Numbered from the stretch's first letter, positions 23,341 to 32,846 are shown. The stretch is 64,000 nt of DNA from Arthrobacter sp. Soil764 (GCF_001428075.1 NZ_LMSI01000004.1:62001-126000); one strand, 5' to 3'. Numbers and translations: made by a program. The notes: generated by a model not told the origin, from the letters alone.

Positions 23341-23961
23341 CTATTTCGCAGCGCTCCCGCGATCCGCGGAAGCAGCGGCGCCGGCGCGGGCCACCCGCCT
23401 GCCGGCCACGTCAGGAGCCAGTGCCGCCAGGCGCTGGATGTACGGCCCCACCTCCTCATCGTCCAGCACCAGCAGGTCCGGCTGGCCGCGCAGCCAGCGG
23501 GCGTTGAGGGCGGTGATGTTCTCGTGTTCCAGCAGCTCCTCGAACTCGCCGTCAAGCTCCTCCATCCGGAGGACGCCGTCGGGAACGGCTCCGCTGCCGA
23601 CGGGCCCGTCCAGGTAGGCAGCAGCCGTTTCGGCGGTCAGTGCGTGGTAGGCGTCCACGGCGCGGTTGAACAGATCGAGGTGTGCGCTGGCGCCCATCCC
23701 TGCCATGCCCTCGCGGACCAGCGCGTCCGTGGCGGTCCGGGCTGCGGCCATGACGGCATACTGAGCGAACCCGCCCTCCAGCGCCTGGCAAAGGTAAAAA
23801 TCCACGAAGTAGCTGCGGACGGCCACCGGCGACATGTACTCGGCTCCCACCAGGGCGTTGTGCATGGCGTCGATGATGGCCACATTGGCCTCCACCACCT
23901 CCTCATCCCTGCCGTCGATGCTGCTGCTGGTCAGGACAACGGGCTGCTGGCTGGTGGTCAT
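23341..23961 (-). CDS. DMP19-like (DUF4375) protein
   Basis: 206 residues. The pattern FVDFYLCQALEGGFAQYAVMAA corresponds to the core motif (NGGF.QY) of DMP19/DUF4375 proteins. DMP19 of Neisseria is a DNA mimic that blocks a repressor; most relatives are uncharacterised. Acidic stretches here (MEELDGEFEELLEHE, VLDDEEVGPY) fit a mimic of DNA charge but do not prove it. The ATG at 23961 has AGGAG five bases upstream. It is divergent from the SNF2 gene. Confidence 0.68.
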   Translation of the reverse strand: MTTSQQPVVLTSSSIDGRDEEVVEANVAIIDAMHNALVGAEYMSPVAVRSYFVDFYLCQALEGGFAQYAVMAAARTATDALVREGMAGMGASAHLDLFNRAVDAYHALTAETAAAYLDGPVGSGAVPDGVLRMEELDGEFEELLEHENITALNARWLRGQPDLLVLDDEEVGPYIQRLAALAPDVAGRRVARAGAAASADRGSAAK

Positions 23962-24175
23962 GGCACTCCTTGCTGGGGGTGGCGGTACGCCGGACGGTTT
24001 CACGCTACGGCGGCCTGGTCACGGCAGCATGGGGCAGGAAATGAACGTCGCGCGAAGTTTTCGGGGCCAGCTGGGAGGGCACCCGGCATGGGCCTGCCGC
24101 CGAGCGAACTAAGATGGATCAGATAACCACCCACCGGACCCGGCCCCGCCGTGACCTGCCGAAAGTAGCGCGTAC

Positions 24176-27100
24176 ATGCCATCCCAACCGGACGAAAGTG
24201 CGGAACTGGCAATACAGACACCCGCCATCAATGACCGCTCGCTGGCGGCGGGCTTGGCGTATGCCATGGCCAGCAGGGTCTCAGGCATATCGTTCGACGG
24301 CGGCACCGGACTCATGCTGGGAAAGGTCCGGGGCGGCGCCGAGGCACCGTATTCCACCACGGCCAAGCTGGTCCGGAAGGGCGGCGGCTGGAGCTGCACG
24401 GTGGGTGTGTGCAGCTGCCCGGTCCGCAAGGACTGCAAGCACGTGGCGGCCCTGCTCTTCGCGGCCGAGGACAACCCGGCCATCCGGGTGCAGTTGCTGG
24501 CACCGTCCACCTCCACTCAGGTGTCCCGCGCCCCCTCGGCGGCACTCTCCGACTGGGAGCAGGCCCTCAGCCCGCTGATCTCCCAGCCAGGTTCCGCCCC
24601 GTCCACCAGCGGGGTTCCCCTGGCCCTGCAGTTCGAGGTGGAGGAACCGCCGCCGCATTTCTCCTACACCGGCCGCCGGGACCCGGTGCGCGGCGTGCGG
24701 CAGCTCAAGGTGCGGCCCGTGATCATGGGGGCTAAAGGCAAATGGATCCGCGGCGACGTTTCCTGGAACACCCTGAGCTACCTGAACTTCCGGCGCGAAT
24801 CAAACCAGGCGCACGTGGAATGGCTGCAGGAGTTCCTGGCCGGCCACTCCTCCTCCGCCAGCCGGATGCACAACTCAGCGGGCCTGTGGCTGAGCCTGAA
24901 CTCCTATGCAGGCAAGAACCTGTGGGGCCTGCTGTCCGACGCCCGGAAGATCGGGCTCGCCCTGGTCCACTCGCGCGGCACCGAACCGGTCCGGCTCGCC
25001 GAAGCCCCTGCCGCCGTCGGGCTTTCCCTGAGCCGGTACGGCACTCCGGTGGCCGGGGCTCCCGCTGCCGATGCCGGCACCCCCGCCAAGGAAGAGGCGT
25101 CCGACGGCGGCCTGGAGCTTTCGCCCACCATCACCGTGGAGGGGGCTGAGGTTGATCCGGCGTCCGTGGGCACCATCGGCAGGCCAGCGCACGGGCTGTT
25201 CTTTACCTCCGGCGAGGCCGCGCTGCCCGGTGTTCCCGACCCCAACGGCACCATCACCCTGGCACCGCTGGAAAACGGGCTGAGCGAGGAACTGCTGGCG
25301 TTCGTCACGGCAGCCAGCACCCTGCACATTCCGGCCAGGGACGAGTCCCGGTTCCTCACCGGCTTCTACCCGAAGCTGAAGCAGACGGCCCGGGTCACGG
25401 CGCGCGACGAATCCGTGGAACTGCCCGAACTGGCCGTCCCCACCCTGTCGCTGCTGGCCAACTACGGGGCGGACCACCGGGTGCGGCTGCACTGGGAGTG
25501 GCACTACAAGACCGGCAAGCTGGTCACCGCGCAGCCGTTGTGGCGGCACCCCGGCGATGCCGGCTACCGCGACGACACCGCGGAATCCCGCATCCTTGAG
25601 GGCATCGGCCGCCCGTGGGACGTGGTGCCGGCCCTGGGCGAGTCCGCCACCGGCGGCTGGGGAACCCCCCGGCTGACCGCCTCTGCCGAACTGACGGGCC
25701 TGGACACCCTGGCGTTCACGGAGGAAGTGCTCCCCCGGCTGCGCGAAGCCCCGGACGTGGACGTGGAGACGGTGGGCGACATTGCCGACTACCGCGAGGC
25801 CGAGGAGGCACCGGTGGTGTCCATCTCCACCAAGGCCACCGAACAGCGCGACTGGTTCGACCTGGGCATCCAGATTTCCCTGGAAGGCCAGCCCGTTTCC
25901 TTCGCCGCCGTGTTCTCGGCCCTCGCCGCCGGACAGACCAAGATGCTGCTGCCCAGCGGCGCCTACTTCTCCCTGGACCTGCCGGAGCTGCACCAGCTGC
26001 GGGCACTGATCGAGGAAGCCAGGTCGCTGCAGGACAACAAGGATGCACCGCTGCAGATCAGCCGGTTCCAGGCCGGGCTGTGGGATGAGCTGGCGCAGCT
26101 GGGGATTGTGGACGAACAGGCTGCGGCCTGGCGGTCCGCGGTGGGTGGCCTCCTAGAGGGCGGCACGGACGGGCTGCCGCTGCCCGCTTCGCTCAACGCA
26201 GAGCTGCGTCCCTACCAGCTGGAGGGCTACAACTGGCTCAGCTTCCTGTACAAGCACGGGCTGGGCGGGATCCTGGCCGATGACATGGGCCTGGGCAAGA
26301 CCGTGCAGGCACTGGCGCTGATGTGTGCGGCGAAGGAGCTGGCTGTTGAGGCCGCTGCGGCACTGGACAGGTCCGACGACGGTGCTGCCGCCGCCAGTGT
26401 TGTGGACGGCGCAAACCAGCCCGCCGCCGTCGCGCCTTTCCTGGTGGTGGCGCCCACCAGCGTGGTGGGAAACTGGGCCGCCGAAGCCGCGCGCTTTGCT
26501 CCTGGCCTTACCGTCAGGACGGTCGGCGAAACCTTTGCCAAGAGCGGCCAGGCGGTGGCGGCGGCGCTCGGCGGGGCCGACATCGTCATCACCTCGTACG
26601 CCTTGTTCCGCATCGATTACGAGTCCTATGCCTCCCGCATCTGGTCCGGGCTGGTGCTGGATGAGGCGCAGTTCGTGAAGAACCACCAGTCCAAGGCGTA
26701 CCAGTGCGCGCGGAAGCTGCCGGCAGCGTTCAAGCTGGCCATCACGGGTACTCCCCTGGAGAACAACCTCATGGAATTCTGGGCCCTGACGTCCATCGTG
26801 GCGCCGGGCCTGTTTTCCAGCCCCAAGCGCTTCGCCGAGTACTACCAGAAGCCGGTGGAGAAGAACGGCGACAAGGGGCAGCTGGAGAAGCTCCGCCGCC
26901 GGGTGCGGCCGCTGATGATGCGGCGCACCAAGGACCAGGTGATCAAGGACCTGCCGCCCAAGCAGGAGCAGGTCCTGGAAGTGGTGCTGAACCCGCGGCA
27001 CCAGAAGGTGTACCAGACGCACCTTCAGCGCGAGCGGCAAAAGATCCTGGGGCTGATCGAGGACGTCAACAAGAACAGGTTCACCATCTTCCAGTCGCTG

Positions 27101-27670
27101 ACGCTGCTGCGGCAGCTGAGCCTGGACGTGTCCCTGGTGGATCCGGCCCTGTCCGCGGTGCGGTCCAGCAAGCTGGACGTGCTGTTCGAACAGCTCGAGG
27201 ACCTGGTGGCCGAGGGGCACCGTGCCCTGATCTTCAGCCAGTTCACCGGATTCCTGGGCAAGGTCCGGGAGCGGCTCGACGAGGAGGACATCGAGTACTG
27301 CTACCTCGACGGCAGCACCCGCAACCGGGCCGACGTGGTCAGCGAATTCAAGAACGGCAGCGCACCGGTGTTCCTGATCTCGCTGAAGGCCGGCGGCTTC
27401 GGGCTCAACCTCACGGAGGCCGACTACGTGTTCCTGCTTGATCCCTGGTGGAACCCGGCGTCCGAGGCGCAGGCCGTGGACCGCACGCACCGGATCGGCC
27501 AGGCCCGGAATGTCATGGTGTACCGGCTGGTGGCCAAGGACACCATCGAGGAGAAGGTCATGGCGCTGAAGACCCGGAAGTCGCAGCTCTTCGCGGACGT
27601 CATGGAAGGCGACGCCCTGGCCGGTGGTGCCATCACGGCCGAGGACCTGGCAGGGCTGTTCAAGGAGTAG
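24176..27670 (+). CDS. SWIM zinc-finger SNF2-family ATPase/helicase
   Basis: 1164 residues. A SWIM zinc finger at 79-89 (CxCx5CxH: CSCPVRKDCKH) begins the protein. A long accessory region follows to about 670. Then comes the Swi2/Snf2 motor: LADDMGLGKT (Walker A, about 697-706), LDEAQF (about 826), ITGTPLENN, and helicase C motifs IFSQFTGFL, SLKAGGFGLNLTEAD and DRTHRIGQ. Bacterial members of this build move on double-stranded DNA or remodel protein-DNA complexes, and some belong to defence or repair systems. No partner nuclease or methylase is nearby, so a housekeeping HepA/RapA-like role is equally possible. Confidence 0.93.
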   Translation: MPSQPDESAELAIQTPAINDRSLAAGLAYAMASRVSGISFDGGTGLMLGKVRGGAEAPYSTTAKLVRKGGGWSCTVGVCSCPVRKDCKHVAALLFAAEDNPAIRVQLLAPSTSTQVSRAPSAALSDWEQALSPLISQPGSAPSTSGVPLALQFEVEEPPPHFSYTGRRDPVRGVRQLKVRPVIMGAKGKWIRGDVSWNTLSYLNFRRESNQAHVEWLQEFLAGHSSSASRMHNSAGLWLSLNSYAGKNLWGLLSDARKIGLALVHSRGTEPVRLAEAPAAVGLSLSRYGTPVAGAPAADAGTPAKEEASDGGLELSPTITVEGAEVDPASVGTIGRPAHGLFFTSGEAALPGVPDPNGTITLAPLENGLSEELLAFVTAASTLHIPARDESRFLTGFYPKLKQTARVTARDESVELPELAVPTLSLLANYGADHRVRLHWEWHYKTGKLVTAQPLWRHPGDAGYRDDTAESRILEGIGRPWDVVPALGESATGGWGTPRLTASAELTGLDTLAFTEEVLPRLREAPDVDVETVGDIADYREAEEAPVVSISTKATEQRDWFDLGIQISLEGQPVSFAAVFSALAAGQTKMLLPSGAYFSLDLPELHQLRALIEEARSLQDNKDAPLQISRFQAGLWDELAQLGIVDEQAAAWRSAVGGLLEGGTDGLPLPASLNAELRPYQLEGYNWLSFLYKHGLGGILADDMGLGKTVQALALMCAAKELAVEAAAALDRSDDGAAAASVVDGANQPAAVAPFLVVAPTSVVGNWAAEAARFAPGLTVRTVGETFAKSGQAVAAALGGADIVITSYALFRIDYESYASRIWSGLVLDEAQFVKNHQSKAYQCARKLPAAFKLAITGTPLENNLMEFWALTSIVAPGLFSSPKRFAEYYQKPVEKNGDKGQLEKLRRRVRPLMMRRTKDQVIKDLPPKQEQVLEVVLNPRHQKVYQTHLQRERQKILGLIEDVNKNRFTIFQSLTLLRQLSLDVSLVDPALSAVRSSKLDVLFEQLEDLVAEGHRALIFSQFTGFLGKVRERLDEEDIEYCYLDGSTRNRADVVSEFKNGSAPVFLISLKAGGFGLNLTEADYVFLLDPWWNPASEAQAVDRTHRIGQARNVMVYRLVAKDTIEEKVMALKTRKSQLFADVMEGDALAGGAITAEDLAGLFKE

Positions 27671-27697
27671 GCTCACCCCGTTTGGACCTATGCTGGT

Positions 27698-27724
27698 CTC
27701 CAACACAAAACTACAACGTTGGAG
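27698..27724 (+). promoter_or_regulatory. 7-bp inverted repeat overlapping the ribosome site of the GH43-like gene
   Basis: CTCCAAC (27698-27704) pairs with GTTGGAG (27718-27724), whose GGAG is the ribosome site for ATG 27730. It could hide the site in mRNA or serve as an operator. The short stem makes either only a possibility. Confidence 0.35.
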
Positions 27725-27729
27725 AAGAG

Positions 27730-28767
27730 ATGACGCGACAGGCCGCCGATGCGGTTTTTGCAACTTCAGCCCCGCCCGCACTGGCTCTCCTGCGCCCGGA
27801 CGCCTTCACTGTTCCCTACCGGGATCCCGTGTGGGACGGCCCCACCGATCCCGTCCTCGTCGCCGACCACCTCAAGGGCGAGTGGGTCCTGTTCTACACC
27901 CAGCGCCGCGCCACCGCACCGGGACTGACGGGGGTCGAATGGGTGCACGGAACCGGCATCGGCGTCGCCAGGTCTTCCGACGGCGGCGCCACCTGGCGCT
28001 ACCAAGGCACGGTGGATGGACTCATCCCGCCGGGAACGGAACTGCCCGCAACCCTCTGGGCGCCCGACGTCGTACGCATTGGAGACCGTTGGATCATGTA
28101 CCTCACGGTCCTGGGTGGCCGGCGGACGGACTGGACCGGCACGGCGGAAATCGTCCAGTTCGCCAGCCGTGACCTTGAGGCGTGGGAGTACCTGGGCCGC
28201 ATCAACCTGGACTCGCCGCGGGTGATCGATGCCGCCGTGGCCAGCTGCGGGGACGGCCGGTACCGGCTCTGGTACAAGGACGAAGCCCGCGGATCGAACA
28301 CCTGCAGCGCGGTCAGCGACAGGCCGGACGATCCGTCGTCGTGGCTGCTGGAAGGCGTTGCCATCCCGGGCCGGCCGCACGAAGGACCCAAGGTCTTCCG
28401 GCTCGGCGGCAGCTTCTGGATGATCGTGGACGAGTGGCGCGGCCAGGCCGTCTACCGCTCCCCCGACGCAACGGGCAACTGGGTCCGGCAGGAGCAGCGT
28501 GGCGGGCTGATCCTCACGGCGCCGGAATCCGTGAACGGAAGGCCCGTCGTCGGGCGCCATGCTGACGTGGTGCCCCTTCCGGACACGGGGGCCGGTGAAA
28601 TGTCCGACGGCGGCACGCAGCGTGCGCTGCTGGTCTACTTCACGCATCCGTACTGGGGCGGCGAGGACATCGACACGATGGCGCCGGACCCGCGCACCCG
28701 CCTCAGTCATGTGCGCGCCGCGGTACTGGAAGTGCGCGATGGGAATCTGGTCTGCACGGAACATTAG
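27730..28767 (+). CDS. Glycoside hydrolase family 43-like beta-propeller protein
   Basis: 345 residues. The blade motif PYRDPVWDGPTDPVLVAD near the N-terminus, the Trp/Asp-containing repeats GIGVARSSDGGATWRYQG and LWAPDVVRIGDRWIMYLT, and KDEARGSNTCSAVSD are typical of the five-bladed GH43/GH62/DUF377 fold. Such enzymes cleave arabinose or xylose side chains or have phosphorylase activity. No signal peptide is seen, so it would act on imported oligosaccharides. The ATG is preceded by GGAGAAGAG. The convergent amt gene is separated by a terminator. Confidence 0.72.
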   Translation: MTRQAADAVFATSAPPALALLRPDAFTVPYRDPVWDGPTDPVLVADHLKGEWVLFYTQRRATAPGLTGVEWVHGTGIGVARSSDGGATWRYQGTVDGLIPPGTELPATLWAPDVVRIGDRWIMYLTVLGGRRTDWTGTAEIVQFASRDLEAWEYLGRINLDSPRVIDAAVASCGDGRYRLWYKDEARGSNTCSAVSDRPDDPSSWLLEGVAIPGRPHEGPKVFRLGGSFWMIVDEWRGQAVYRSPDATGNWVRQEQRGGLILTAPESVNGRPVVGRHADVVPLPDTGAGEMSDGGTQRALLVYFTHPYWGGEDIDTMAPDPRTRLSHVRAAVLEVRDGNLVCTEH

Positions 28768-28780
28768 CCCGTCACAACGA

Positions 28781-28840
28781 AGGGCCAAACCCCGGAACTA
28801 TAAGCCGGCTGATGCCGGCACCGGTCCGAGGTTTGGCCCT
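28781..28840. terminator. Bidirectional terminator between GH43-like gene and amt
   Basis: An 11-bp outer stem (AGGGCCAAACC at 28781-28791 with GGTTTGGCCCT at 28830-28840) encloses a second hairpin GCCGGC-TGAT-GCCGGC at 28804-28819. It lies 14 bases after the plus-strand stop and 16 bases after the minus-strand stop of amt. Confidence 0.72.
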
Positions 28841-28856
28841 GATTCGTGCGCTGCAG

Positions 28857-30146
28857 CTAGACCCGCTGCGGCGAGCCCAGTTCCACCGGATCCTCGTCCG
28901 TCAGGTAGGCCAGCTCGGAGTGGGCGGCGAGGTCGATGCCGCGCAGTTCGTCCTCGGGCTTGATGCGCAGGCCGATGGTCTTGTCCAGGATCTTCGCCAG
29001 GACCCAGGTGATGCCGAAGGAGTAGACCAGTACCGTAATGGTGGCCAGCGCCTGGACGCCCAGCAGTTCGAAGCCGCCCCCGTAGAAGAGGCCGGTGACG
29101 GCGTTGGGTGCTGCGTCCGTGGCGAAGAGGCCGATGAGCAGGGTGCCCAGGATGCCGCCCACGAGGTGGACACCGACGACGTCGAGGGAATCGTCGAAGC
29201 CCAGCCGGAACTTCAGTTCAATGGCCAGAGAGCAGACGGCCCCAGCGATGGCGCCGATGGCCACGGCGCCCAGCGGGCTGACGGCACCGCAGGCGGGCGT
29301 GATGGCCACGAGTGCGGAGATCAGGCCGGATGCGGCGCCCATGCTGGTGGCAGCGCCGTGGCGGACCCGCTCCACCAGGGCCCAGGCGAGCAGGCCGGCG
29401 GATGCGGCTACGGCGGTGTTGAGGAACACCACCGACGCCGACTGGCCGGCGGAGAGTGCGGAACCGGCGTTGAAGCCGAACCAGCCGACCCACAGCAGGC
29501 CTGCGCCCACCAGGACCAGCGGCCGGCTGTGCGGCTTGGCATGTTCCACCTTGGGCCAGCCGGAGCTCTTGCCCAGGACCAAAGCCAGGGCCAGGGCGGC
29601 CGCGCCGGCATTCATGTGGACCGCGGTGCCGCCGGCGAAGTCGATGGCCTTGATCCCGTTGGCGATCCAGCCGCCAACCGCGCTGCCGTCAGCGGAGTCG
29701 AACGCGAACACCCAGTGCGCGATGGGGAAGTACACGACCGTGGCCCAAATGCCGGCGAACAGCATCCAGGCGCCGAACTTCATCCGCCCGGCCGCTGCAC
29801 CGGCCACCAGTGCCGTGGTGACGCAGGCGAAGAACAGCTGGAACGCGGCGAACAGGATGACCGGGATGGACGCCGAATCGTCGGCGGCGAGCAGCTGGCC
29901 CATGCCGGGGAACTCGGTCACGTCACCAATCAGCCCCAGCCCCCCAACCGAGTTGCCGAACGCCATCGAGTACCCGAACAGTGCCCACAGGACAGCCACC
30001 AGGCTGGCGCCGCCGAAGCACATCATCATCATGTTCAGAATCCGCCGCGACCCCACCATGCCCCCGTAAAACAGGGCCAGGGCGGGGATCATCATGCAAA
30101 CCAGCGCCGAGCTGGCCAAAATCCAAGCGACATTTCCCGAATCCAT
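28857..30146 (-). CDS. amt: Ammonium transporter
   Basis: 429 residues, 11 helices of the Amt/Rh family. Landmarks are FYGGMVGSRRILN near helix 1-2, the Amt signature DFAGGTAVHMNAGAAAL with the pore region, and GVHLVGGILGTLLIGLF with the second pore His. It conducts ammonium across the cell membrane. The cytoplasmic tail (KPEDELRGIDLAAHSELAY) is conserved and is the contact region for PII regulation. Unusually, no glnK follows; the gene stands alone with a terminator behind it. A candidate GlnR box lies about 150 bases upstream. Confidence 0.95.
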   Translation of the reverse strand: MDSGNVAWILASSALVCMMIPALALFYGGMVGSRRILNMMMMCFGGASLVAVLWALFGYSMAFGNSVGGLGLIGDVTEFPGMGQLLAADDSASIPVILFAAFQLFFACVTTALVAGAAAGRMKFGAWMLFAGIWATVVYFPIAHWVFAFDSADGSAVGGWIANGIKAIDFAGGTAVHMNAGAAALALALVLGKSSGWPKVEHAKPHSRPLVLVGAGLLWVGWFGFNAGSALSAGQSASVVFLNTAVAASAGLLAWALVERVRHGAATSMGAASGLISALVAITPACGAVSPLGAVAIGAIAGAVCSLAIELKFRLGFDDSLDVVGVHLVGGILGTLLIGLFATDAAPNAVTGLFYGGGFELLGVQALATITVLVYSFGITWVLAKILDKTIGLRIKPEDELRGIDLAAHSELAYLTDEDPVELGSPQRV

Positions 30147-30574
30147 GGGAAACCCCTTTCAAGATGCGAAGAGAGAACGGTGGGTTGCCGTTAGAGCCGC
30201 TCCGTGGGAGGGACGTGGACGGAGGGGCCACGTTCAGCGGAGAGGCGGCCGGCGCCCTCTGGTTCCAACTGTATGGCCGCTGTTTTGGGGTGGGTTTCCG
30301 CTGTGTTAAATGATCGTTTCGGTCATCCGCCACCGAGTTTCAGGCGTCCCACTGCAACCAGATACAGGAGCGCGTCACGCCCAGCATGCTTTCAGGGAAC
30401 GGCCGACGGCGGGAGGCCGGGTTTCCGCGGCACACGGACCAAAGGTGGGTCGAAAGCGTGCCCTGCGTGACGCCGTCGAGCGGTTGTTCCGCCTTGCAGC
30501 ACCTATCTGGAGGCTAAGCTGAAAAGCCGGGTGGAGGGGAGCTTTGGCCAGTGGCAGCGGAAGGACAAACGAAA
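30147..30574. other. 428-bp divergent regulatory region between amt and LacI gene
   Basis: No gene is supported. It holds the promoters of amt (minus) and the LacI-type regulator (plus), the candidate GlnR box at 30294-30309, and GGAAGGAC before the LacI start. Open frames present are short and lack ribosome sites. Confidence 0.45.
30294..30309 (-). promoter_or_regulatory. Candidate GlnR box upstream of amt
   Basis: Minus-strand TTAAC-N6-GAAAC differs from the actinobacterial GlnR pattern GTNAC-N6-GAAAC by one base. GlnR commonly activates amt genes in nitrogen limitation. One near-match in 400 bases is weak evidence. Confidence 0.3.
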
Positions 30575-31576
30575 ATGGCTCGAGCAACCGTGCAGGACGT
30601 CGCCAAAACGGCGGGAGTGTCCGTCGGCACGGTGTCGCGTGTCCTGAACGGCAGCCCGGCGGTGAGCGCGTCGAGCAGGGAAAAGGTGGCGGGCGCCATC
30701 CGGCAACTCAACTACCGGCCACTCGCGTCCGCCCGCGATCTTCGCCGTGACCGCACCATGCGCGTCCTGGCCCTCTCCAAGAACCTTGACTCCCCCGTCA
30801 TCAGCGAGGCCTTCCGGGGCTTCGGGGATGCCGCCGCAGAAGCCGGCTATGTCAGCCTCATCGCCCCCACATCCGGAGACCTTGAGCGTGAACAGCAACT
30901 GGTGGACATGCTGCGCAACGGATCGGTGGACGGGCTGATCCTGTTTTCGCCCACCATGCCCGATGAAGATGTTGAAGCGCTGGCGGAGCAGCTGAGCGTT
31001 GTCCAGGTCTGCGAAATCGTCGATTCCGAAGCAGCATTCGGCGTATCCATCGACGACCGGCAGGCCGCGTACGACATCACGCGGCACCTCATCCGGACCG
31101 GCGCCCGGCGGCTGGCCATGATCGGCAACCAGGCCGCCCGCTCCGGCCGCCTGCGCGAACAGGGGTTCCGCGAGGCCCTGTCCCAGGCCGGCCTCACCGC
31201 GGAACAGACCCTGTTCGCCACCGGCACTTTCGACTTCCACGCAGGCCGGCGCCTCGCCCGGGAACTGCTCGCCATGGACCGGCTGCCCGATGCCGTGTTC
31301 TGCGGCAGCGACACGGTGGCGGCGGGGTGCGTCCGGGAAATCACCGACGCAGGCTTGCGCGTGCCGGACGATCTTGCCGTTGCCGGTTTTGACGATTCCA
31401 TCCAGGCGGAGATGTGCGTCCCGGAACTCACCACCATCCGGCAGCCCGCCTACGACATGGGCCGGGTGGCCTTTCAGGCACTCCTGGAACGGATGACCGG
31501 ACCGGGGGCGCACCGCCGCGGCCGGACCTTCCTCCCTCACGAGCTCGTCATCCGGGATTCCACAAAGATCCAATAA
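30575..31576 (+). CDS. LacI-family transcriptional repressor
   Basis: 333 residues. The N-terminal HTH and hinge read TVQDVAKTAGVSVGTVSRVL followed by NYRPLASARDLRR, then a periplasmic-binding-protein-like sensor ending FLPHELVIRDST. ATG 30575 is preferred to GTG 30551 because LacI proteins usually begin 4 to 6 residues before the TVxDVA motif, and GGAAGGAC lies upstream. Two perfect palindromes downstream of its stop (31611-31628, 31658-31671) are of LacI/GalR type, so it probably represses the oxidoreductase-ThuA operon until a sugar ligand binds. Confidence 0.93.
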   Translation: MARATVQDVAKTAGVSVGTVSRVLNGSPAVSASSREKVAGAIRQLNYRPLASARDLRRDRTMRVLALSKNLDSPVISEAFRGFGDAAAEAGYVSLIAPTSGDLEREQQLVDMLRNGSVDGLILFSPTMPDEDVEALAEQLSVVQVCEIVDSEAAFGVSIDDRQAAYDITRHLIRTGARRLAMIGNQAARSGRLREQGFREALSQAGLTAEQTLFATGTFDFHAGRRLARELLAMDRLPDAVFCGSDTVAAGCVREITDAGLRVPDDLAVAGFDDSIQAEMCVPELTTIRQPAYDMGRVAFQALLERMTGPGAHRRGRTFLPHELVIRDSTKIQ

Positions 31577-31580
31577 GGGG

Positions 31581-31610
31581 TTGACGTTCCGCAGGCATGC
31601 CTGAAATGAT
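31581..31610 (+). promoter_or_regulatory. Promoter for the oxidoreductase-ThuA operon
   Basis: TTGACG (31581-31586) serves as -35; AATGAT (31605-31610) lies 18 bases further as -10. The spacer holds a perfect palindrome CAGGCATGCCTG (31592-31603). The first LacI-type operator begins directly after the -10 box, a position suited to blocking transcription. Confidence 0.55.
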
Positions 31611-31628
31611 TTTGGAATCGATTCCAAA
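31611..31628. promoter_or_regulatory. LacI-type operator O1, perfect 18-bp palindrome
   Basis: TTTGGAATCGATTCCAAA is exactly self-complementary, with the central CG typical of LacI/GalR operators. It covers the expected transcription start and lies 35 bases after the LacI gene stop. Confidence 0.78.
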
Positions 31629-31657
31629 GCCCCGAGCACATTGTCTCCCGCCGTCAA

Positions 31658-31671
31658 TGGAATCGATTCCA
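31658..31671. promoter_or_regulatory. LacI-type operator O2, perfect 14-bp palindrome
   Basis: TGGAATCGATTCCA repeats the core of O1. The centres are 45 bp apart, close to four helical turns, which allows cooperative binding on one face of the DNA. It falls in the mRNA leader of the gene starting at 31716. Confidence 0.75.
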
Positions 31672-31715
31672 GCAGACCTCTACCCGGACCCGCACATGGA
31701 AAAGGAAGCACCCCT

Positions 31716-32846
31716 TTGAACAACGAGCAGCCCATCGCCCGGCAGGCACTCACGCCCGCAGACAAGCCCCAGGAACTGCGGGTGGGCGTGGTCGGCATCG
31801 GCTGGGCAGGCCAGCAGCACCTGAAAGCCTATTCCGAGCTGGATGGCGTCCGCATCGTGTCGGTGGCCGGAATGGAACAGGAACTCCGTGACTCCCTGCA
31901 GCTCGAGTACTCCATTCCGAACGCCTTCGCCGGCTGGAACGACATGCTGGACCACGGCGGCCTGGATGCCATCAGCGTGGCAGTGCCCACCTTCCTCCAC
32001 GCCCCCATCGCCATCGCCGCTTTAGAGCGGGGAATCCACGTGCTGAGCGAGAAGCCCATCGCGCGCAACGCTGTCGAGGGCCTGGCCATGGTGGACGCAG
32101 CCCGGAAGGCCGGACGCGTCCTGGACGTCGCCTTCAACCACCGGCGCCGCGGCGACATCCAGGCCCTAAAGGAAGTGATCGACGACGGCGGGCTGGGCCG
32201 GCCCTACTATGCCAAGGCGTCCTGGCTGCGCCGCTCCGGCATCCCCACCCTGGGCAGCTGGTTCACCAACCCGGAACTCGCCGGCGGCGGACCGCTGGCG
32301 GACATTGGCGTGCACGCGCTGGACTACGCCCTGCACCTCCTCGGCGAACCCAAGGTGGTGGCGGTCTCCGCCGCGACGCACTCGGAGCTGGGCCCGCAGG
32401 GCAGGGGCGGCGGAAGCCGGTACTCGGCGCAGGCCACCAGCCACGCGTTCGAGGTGGAGGACTTTGCCTCAGCGTTCCTCCGGCTTGAAGGCGGCGGGAC
32501 ACTGCTCATCGAGGCAGGCTGGGCCACCTACCGGGAGACGGATGACCTGCTCGATTTCACCGTTTACGGCACCGACGGCGGCGCAGAACTCAAGGTGCAC
32601 GGTGCACCCTTCCCGCCGGTAGGCCAGCTAAGGGTCTTCACCGACAAGGAGGGCGAATCCGCCGATTACGTGCCGACCGTGCTGCCGGGCCGCGCCCATG
32701 ACGCAGTGGTGGAAGACTTCGTAACGGCGGTGCGCGGCGGCGAAACAGTGTGGGCCGGGCACGACGGTTCCCTGGCCCTGTACCGTGCACAGATCATTGA
32801 CGCGTGCTACCAGTCCGCGCTGGAGCAGAGGGAGGTCCGACTCTAA
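31716..32846 (+). CDS. Gfo/Idh/MocA-family oxidoreductase
   Basis: 376 residues. A Rossmann motif [14 protein letters not shown] near residue 25 binds NAD(P); the EKPIARNA motif carries the conserved Lys of the family. A C-terminal alpha/beta domain holds the substrate pocket. TTG at 31716 is selected because AAGGAAG lies seven bases upstream; an earlier in-frame codon at 31641 would put the second operator inside the gene. These enzymes oxidise or epimerise sugars and inositols. The stop overlaps the ThuA gene (TAATG), so both form one LacI-controlled operon. Confidence 0.9.
   Translation: MNNEQPIARQALTPADKPQELRVGVVGIGWAGQQHLKAYSELDGVRIVSVAGMEQELRDSLQLEYSIPNAFAGWNDMLDHGGLDAISVAVPTFLHAPIAIAALERGIHVLSEKPIARNAVEGLAMVDAARKAGRVLDVAFNHRRRGDIQALKEVIDDGGLGRPYYAKASWLRRSGIPTLGSWFTNPELAGGGPLADIGVHALDYALHLLGEPKVVAVSAATHSELGPQGRGGGSRYSAQATSHAFEVEDFASAFLRLEGGGTLLIEAGWATYRETDDLLDFTVYGTDGGAELKVHGAPFPPVGQLRVFTDKEGESADYVPTVLPGRAHDAVVEDFVTAVRGGETVWAGHDGSLALYRAQIIDACYQSALEQREVRL

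Noticed and set aside
24875..25993. Minus-strand frame opposite the SNF2 gene
   Set aside because: Antisense low-complexity sequence; the SNF2 frame is continuous with all motor motifs.
30147..30574. AmtR-type site CTAT-N6-ATAG near amt
   Set aside because: CTATCTGGAGGCTAAG lacks the second half-site.
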